This document shows, piece by piece, positions 6,301 to 8,164 of a stretch of 8,164 bases of DNA. Below the pieces are notes generated by a model, which saw only the letters and a list, made by a program, of their open reading frames with translations, ran no database searches and was not told where the DNA came from. Positions within the stretch are counted from its first letter, which is position 1. Every line of letters begins with the position of its first letter. The stretch lies in assembly GCA_002390705.1 (NCBI GenBank), contig DGQA01000013.1:1-8164 (forward strand), in the 5' to 3' direction. Both the position numbers and the translations under genes were made by a program. The DNA is from Actinobacteria bacterium UBA4426. Its GTDB lineage: Bacteria; Actinomycetota; Actinomycetes; S36-B12.

Positions 6301-8164
6301 ACCAACATTGATCCAGTTCACACAGTAGGCGGGTGAGCCATCCCACGTGATTGCACCGTGGGTCGTGGGGCTAGTTGACGTGTTTCTCGTGTCAACGTCA
6401 GTGAAAAGTGGAAGAATCACTGGCCTGGTAGTGGTTCCAAGGACCACACCCCGGTAGTCAGAAAATGACCCATTATTGTTATCAAAAGCGACGCCACCGT
6501 TGTTGTTGATTTGAATCTTGTTGTAGGAGGTGCCGAACCAGTTTGCGTTAAAACCCAACGACGGGTTCCTGTTTGAACCCCAGTCATCCGTGCGGCCTAA
6601 TGAATTTGCTGAGCACCCTGCAGCATCAACGATTGCGGCTGACTGAATTTTCGGCAAATTTCCAGAATCGGGGCCAACCGAAGCTGCTCCGTGCTCTTTA
6701 AGTTTTGCTTCGGCGAGCGCAATCGGGTCGCTTTCCTTGGGCGACGGCCCGGTTTCGGACACACTGTCAAAAGATGAAGCTCCTAGCGTGGGAGTTGTTG
6801 CGGTGATCTGCGAATCTGAGACAACGGTGACACCAGTGGCGGCTGTGCCTCCAATTTCAACGGATGTTGCATCGGTGAAGTTAGTGCCGTTGATCGTGAC
6901 TGACTGCCCGCCCGAGTACGGACCAGTGTTGGGTGTGATGCCTGTTATTTGCGGGCGGCTTGCCCCCGTTGGGTCGCCCACGAACAGCAGCAAGTTTGGG
7001 GATCCACTTTTCGGGTCGGTAACAAGGCCGGCGGTTGCTTGGCCGGCCAATGCGGCAGAAACTTGTGAGGGGTTAGCTGATGCGTTAGCACCTAGATAGA
7101 CCGCTGCCGCCCCCGCAGCGTGCGGGGATGCCATTGATGTTCCCGACATCGTTGTTGAGCAAGAGTCACACGACGCTGAGGCAGACAAAATGTTGGACCC
7201 TGGGGCAAAAATGTCCAAGGTCGACCCGTAGTTGGAGAAATAGCTTCGACCATCTGTGCTGGTAGTGGAACCTACGGTCACTGCGGATGTCGCCCGAGCG
7301 GGTGAATAACCACTCGCAGGTGCGGAGGAGTTACCGGCTGCCACGACAACAGTCACTCCCGAGTTGCTCAACGATTGCACTGCTGCGTCCATGGTGGCGC
7401 TAGCTGGGCCCCCGAGACTCATATTGGCAACAGCTGGCTTACCCGGATGATTTGTGCCGTGATTCGCTGCGATCCATTCAAGACCGCCGATAACTCCCGA
7501 GTAAGAGCCGGAACCCGAGCAGTCCAGTACCCTTACGCCAACAACGGTTGCCCCTTTAGCGACGCCATATTGTGTCCCGACCGCCGTGCCGGCAACGTGG
7601 GTGCCATGCCCATGACAGTCTTCGGGGATGCTGTCGTTATCGACCGTGTCGGTCCCAGCTGCTACTCGGCTCGAGTATTCGTTGTGACTTGCACGAATTC
7701 CTGTATCAACGATGTACACAACGACACCGGACCCGGTCCCGTAAGGATCGTAGGAATTGTCCAGTGGAAGGTCGCGCTGGTCGACGCGGTCGATGCCCCA
7801 CGTTGGATTTGCTTGGTTTGACACGGTCACGACTCCGTCGGCTTCTATATCAACTACAGACGGATTTTTCCTCAGTTCGGCCGCGGCTTCGTCAGAAAGT
7901 TGGACAGCCATTCCAGGGAACACATTTGTATAAGTGTGCGTTACGGTTCCGCCCAGGGTTTCGACAACGCTTTGGGTGGATGCAATCTTTGCTGCACTAC
8001 TGAGTTGCACGATGTATGAAACGAGAGGGCCATCGAATGTGGTGGGGGATTCGCCAAGAACTTCTTCTACACACTCAACTTCATCTGACTCCATGTCGCT
8101 TGAATCCAGATCATTGAGCGTTGCACACAATTCGTCGGTGGTGGGCTCGGTGGTGGGCTCGGTG
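3373..8164 (-). CDS. Giant secreted tandem S8 (subtilisin/proteinase K-like) protease with IPT/TIG and NIDO domains, 5'-partial
   Basis: Predicted secreted serine endopeptidase. Residues are numbered from the TTG codon at 8130. That codon is not a convincing start: the frame stays open to the window edge and reads TEPTTEPTTDE just before it, so the signal peptide and true start lie outside. Order: I9 propeptide (about 34-104); S8 domain 1 (108-387) with Asp142, His175 (GHGTH), Asn267 (AAGN) and Ser332 (GTSMASPH); IPT/TIG 1 (from 393), apparently interrupted by a NIDO domain (505-716) and resuming at about 717-741; TIG 2 (744-829); TIG 3 (831-913); a basic linker; a second I9 propeptide (953-1022); S8 domain 2 (1029-1307) with Asp1063, His1096, Asn1188 and Ser1253; 12 Gly (1328-1339); TIG 4 (1343-1427); a Pro/Ala linker; and a Lys/Arg-rich C-terminal domain (1466-1585). 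Cys172/Cys204 and Cys1093/Cys1125 match the aqualysin-type disulfide position. No LPXTG signal or C-terminal membrane segment is visible. At 1,585+ residues it is far longer than a usual single-domain S8 protease. The family call is very secure; the substrate is unknown. Confidence 0.96.
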   Translation of the reverse strand, partial: TEPTTEPTTDELCATLNDLDSSDMESDEVECVEEVLGESPTTFDGPLVSYIVQLSSAAKIASTQSVVETLGGTVTHTYTNVFPGMAVQLSDEAAAELRKNPSVVDIEADGVVTVSNQANPTWGIDRVDQRDLPLDNSYDPYGTGSGVVVYIVDTGIRASHNEYSSRVAAGTDTVDNDSIPEDCHGHGTHVAGTAVGTQYGVAKGATVVGVRVLDCSGSGSYSGVIGGLEWIAANHGTNHPGKPAVANMSLGGPASATMDAAVQSLSNSGVTVVVAAGNSSAPASGYSPARATSAVTVGSTTSTDGRSYFSNYGSTLDIFAPGSNILSASASCDSCSTTMSGTSMASPHAAGAAAVYLGANASANPSQVSAALAGQATAGLVTDPKSGSPNLLLFVGDPTGASRPQITGITPNTGPYSGGQSVTINGTNFTDATSVEIGGTAATGVTVVSDSQITATTPTLGASSFDSVSETGPSPKESDPIALAEAKLKEHGAASVGPDSGNLPKIQSAAIVDAAGCSANSLGRTDDWGSNRNPSLGFNANWFGTSYNKIQINNNGGVAFDNNNGSFSDYRGVVLGTTTRPVILPLFTDVDTRNTSTSPTTHGAITWDGSPAYCVNWINVGEHPSSGPKFSFQLLIVDRSSVTGRQIGDVDVVFNYATVGTPTYAGNGKFVIGYADPNTRTNSRIIATASDDPGNWKDGGAQALISSSTGVSPAVPGRYLYSISSDEADRAVDVSVTTPAGTGSMADGYIYSQERPIVTSLSRTSGPTSGAVSVLINGRNFSTVSGTSSVTFGGTRVVGLTVHSDTRMSVTIPAHAAGTVDVAITNANGMTIKSNFFTYGEAPSLIEISPVTGPTNGNTAVVITGANLWGATAVTFGGVAASSFVVDSESSITAITPAASVGVVNLSVTAPGGNVTMANAFTYAVPAPPTCSEAFGTSRRVKESAAEKKIVAAKPERNSPAEGVTESFIVMVKNDRILKRVQEKAVSIGGDVEEVMSQAVNAIAVELTTRDAQDLANDPGVLSVEVDAKVSIYSGTEQVNAPWGLDRVDQRSLPLSTTYQGGGEGCGVIVYVVDTGLRATHEEFAGRVASGYDAVDDDVNPDDCQGHGTHVAGTAVGTKYGVAKEATVVGVRVLNCWGSGSMSDVVAGLDWVRTNHSLNFPTRPAVVNMSLGGGGNNTLDAAVNNLVASGISVVVAAGNSNDDAKYYSPARAGNAITVASAASNDYRSGFSNWGTVVDIFAPGSSIESAAIMCDTCSTTMSGTSMASPHVAGAAAIYLGANGSATPAQVESSLVQLSTKSIVCSPGAATTAHLLYIGALTDTPAQPAPCSLAPAPSPPGGGGGGGGGGGGSDNSISRLSSSSGPLSGGQTIALSGGDFTTARAVMFGETPSPSFIVIAGHHIDAVVPPSAVAGIVDVHVVLGPTVGRASLWGGYTYTDRPAAEAPSAPTPAEVLTPVVLSATNQSTTSVATRLPVPRAAMQLIGSGKRAMLKIDMEELQLASASSAVVSVTLQKRFTVKVKSSSTKKRTPRKSKVIYRKISSVQLDGTDVAAFTKIKIKSGYYRLVFNLEDSSKVVSKRFRITKKQISKTIRSSRA
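4114..4149 (-). repeat. Poly-glycine (12 Gly) GGY trinucleotide tract
   Basis: Twelve consecutive glycine codons (residues 1328-1339 of the protease), all GGT or GGC. On the + strand they read as a 36-bp run of acc/gcc triplets. They follow a Pro/Ala stretch (PAPSPP) and separate S8 domain 2 from the fourth TIG. A flexible linker is the likely role. The tract is a trinucleotide microsatellite and could vary in length between strains. Confidence 0.9.
4210..5274 (-). repeat. Second copy of duplicated I9 propeptide + S8 catalytic unit
   Basis: This is the intragenic copy covering residues 953-1307 of the protease and is the partner of 6970-8031. Its propeptide is much more diverged from copy 1 than its catalytic domain is. 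The second S8 domain carries additional cysteines (Cys1055 before the Asp motif, Cys1292 and Cys1318 after the domain) and a Trp after the shared Cys (NCWGSGS against DCSGSGS). All catalytic residues are kept, so I see no sign that the second copy is inactive. Confidence 0.85.
5983..6618 (-). other. NIDO (nidogen-like) domain region within the protease
   Basis: Residues 505-716 of the protease contain the hallmarks of a bacterial NIDO domain. These are an N-terminal SLG-type segment, a strand with INNNGGVAFDN, the motif LPLFTDVDTRNT (compare the family's APFWADVDTR pattern), a strand HGAITWDG, FSFQLLIVDRS, DVDVVFNYATV and a late GYADPNTRTN segment. NIDO domains are extracellular and usually occur in adhesive or matrix proteins; no enzymatic role is known to me. 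The position in the chain is unusual because the flanking sequences look like the two halves of one TIG module. Confidence 0.8.
6970..8031 (-). repeat. First copy of duplicated I9 propeptide + S8 catalytic unit
   Basis: This is the intragenic copy covering residues 34-387 of the protease. It pairs with the copy at 4210-5274. By eye the two S8 domains are well over half identical in amino acids. Shared stretches include WG(I/L)DRVDQR, GHGTHVAGTAVGT, VGVRVL(D/N)C, VVVAAGNS and TTMSGTSMASPH. Similarity extends to the DNA around the catalytic Ser codon (about 7090-7165 against 4327-4402). The DNA has many third-position differences, so the duplication is not very recent. Confidence 0.85.
8137..8163 (-). 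repeat. Short tandem repeat encoding TEPT units at the window edge
   Basis: On the minus strand, a 12-bp unit (ACCGAGCCCACC) occurs twice in full with a trailing ACC, encoding TEPTTEPTT upstream of the first propeptide. The array may continue beyond the window. Thr/Pro/Glu-rich linkers like this are common in secreted and cell-wall proteins. It shows directly that coding continues past the right edge, with no stop between it and the protease. Confidence 0.8.

Noticed and set aside
7375..7821. Plus-strand open frame opposite the first S8 domain
   Set aside because: Its translation is an antisense shadow of a strongly conserved catalytic domain, with no recognisable domain.
8128..8130. TTG as start codon of the protease
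   Set aside because: The same frame is open upstream to the window edge and encodes a TEPT repeat. No signal peptide follows the TTG, which a secreted protease needs.

Overview
All the genes I can support lie on the minus strand, in one transcriptional direction. Read 5'->3' on that strand the order is: (1) a very large secreted multidomain subtilisin-type protease, running off the right edge of the window (8164 down to 3373); (2) an intergenic stretch of about 220 bp; (3) an ECF-family RNA polymerase sigma factor (3151-2540); (4) its probable membrane-spanning anti-sigma factor (2547-1693); and (5) a predicted lipoprotein with a putative papain-like cysteine-peptidase fold, running off the left edge (1696 to 1). 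I found no tRNA, rRNA, CRISPR array, insertion sequence or origin.

The organism is probably an actinobacterium. Reasons: moderate rather than very high G+C by eye, an ECF sigma / one-pass anti-sigma pair, a signal peptide of lipoprotein type, and a secreted S8 protease with IPT/TIG domains, a poly-Gly linker and a Lys-rich tail. This combination recalls small-genome, moderate-G+C freshwater Actinobacteria (for example Luna-type Microbacteriaceae). That placement is from memory of protein style, not from a search.

The protease is the most striking gene. It carries two complete zymogen units in one chain. Each has an I9-type propeptide and a proteinase K/aqualysin-like S8 domain, and all four key residues (Asp, His, Asn, Ser) are present in both. 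Between and after them are IPT/TIG immunoglobulin-like modules and a nidogen-like (NIDO) domain. The NIDO domain appears to sit inside the first TIG module rather than beside it. The protein ends in a 12-Gly run, a fourth TIG, a Pro/Ala linker and a strongly basic domain.

The sigma, anti-sigma and lipoprotein genes are tightly coupled: an 8-bp overlap, then a 4-bp ATGA overlap with a good Shine-Dalgarno. They are almost certainly one operon. The lipoprotein has a G-x-C-x-G-M-A motif followed by a GH-(T)-V-x-P motif and a YDNN motif, in the order and style of a Cys/His/Asn papain-like active site. The locus therefore looks like an envelope-stress or surface-proteolysis regulon: an ECF switch co-transcribed with a surface enzyme, next to a giant secreted protease. 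The functional link between the protease and the sigma operon is inference from adjacency and shared direction only.
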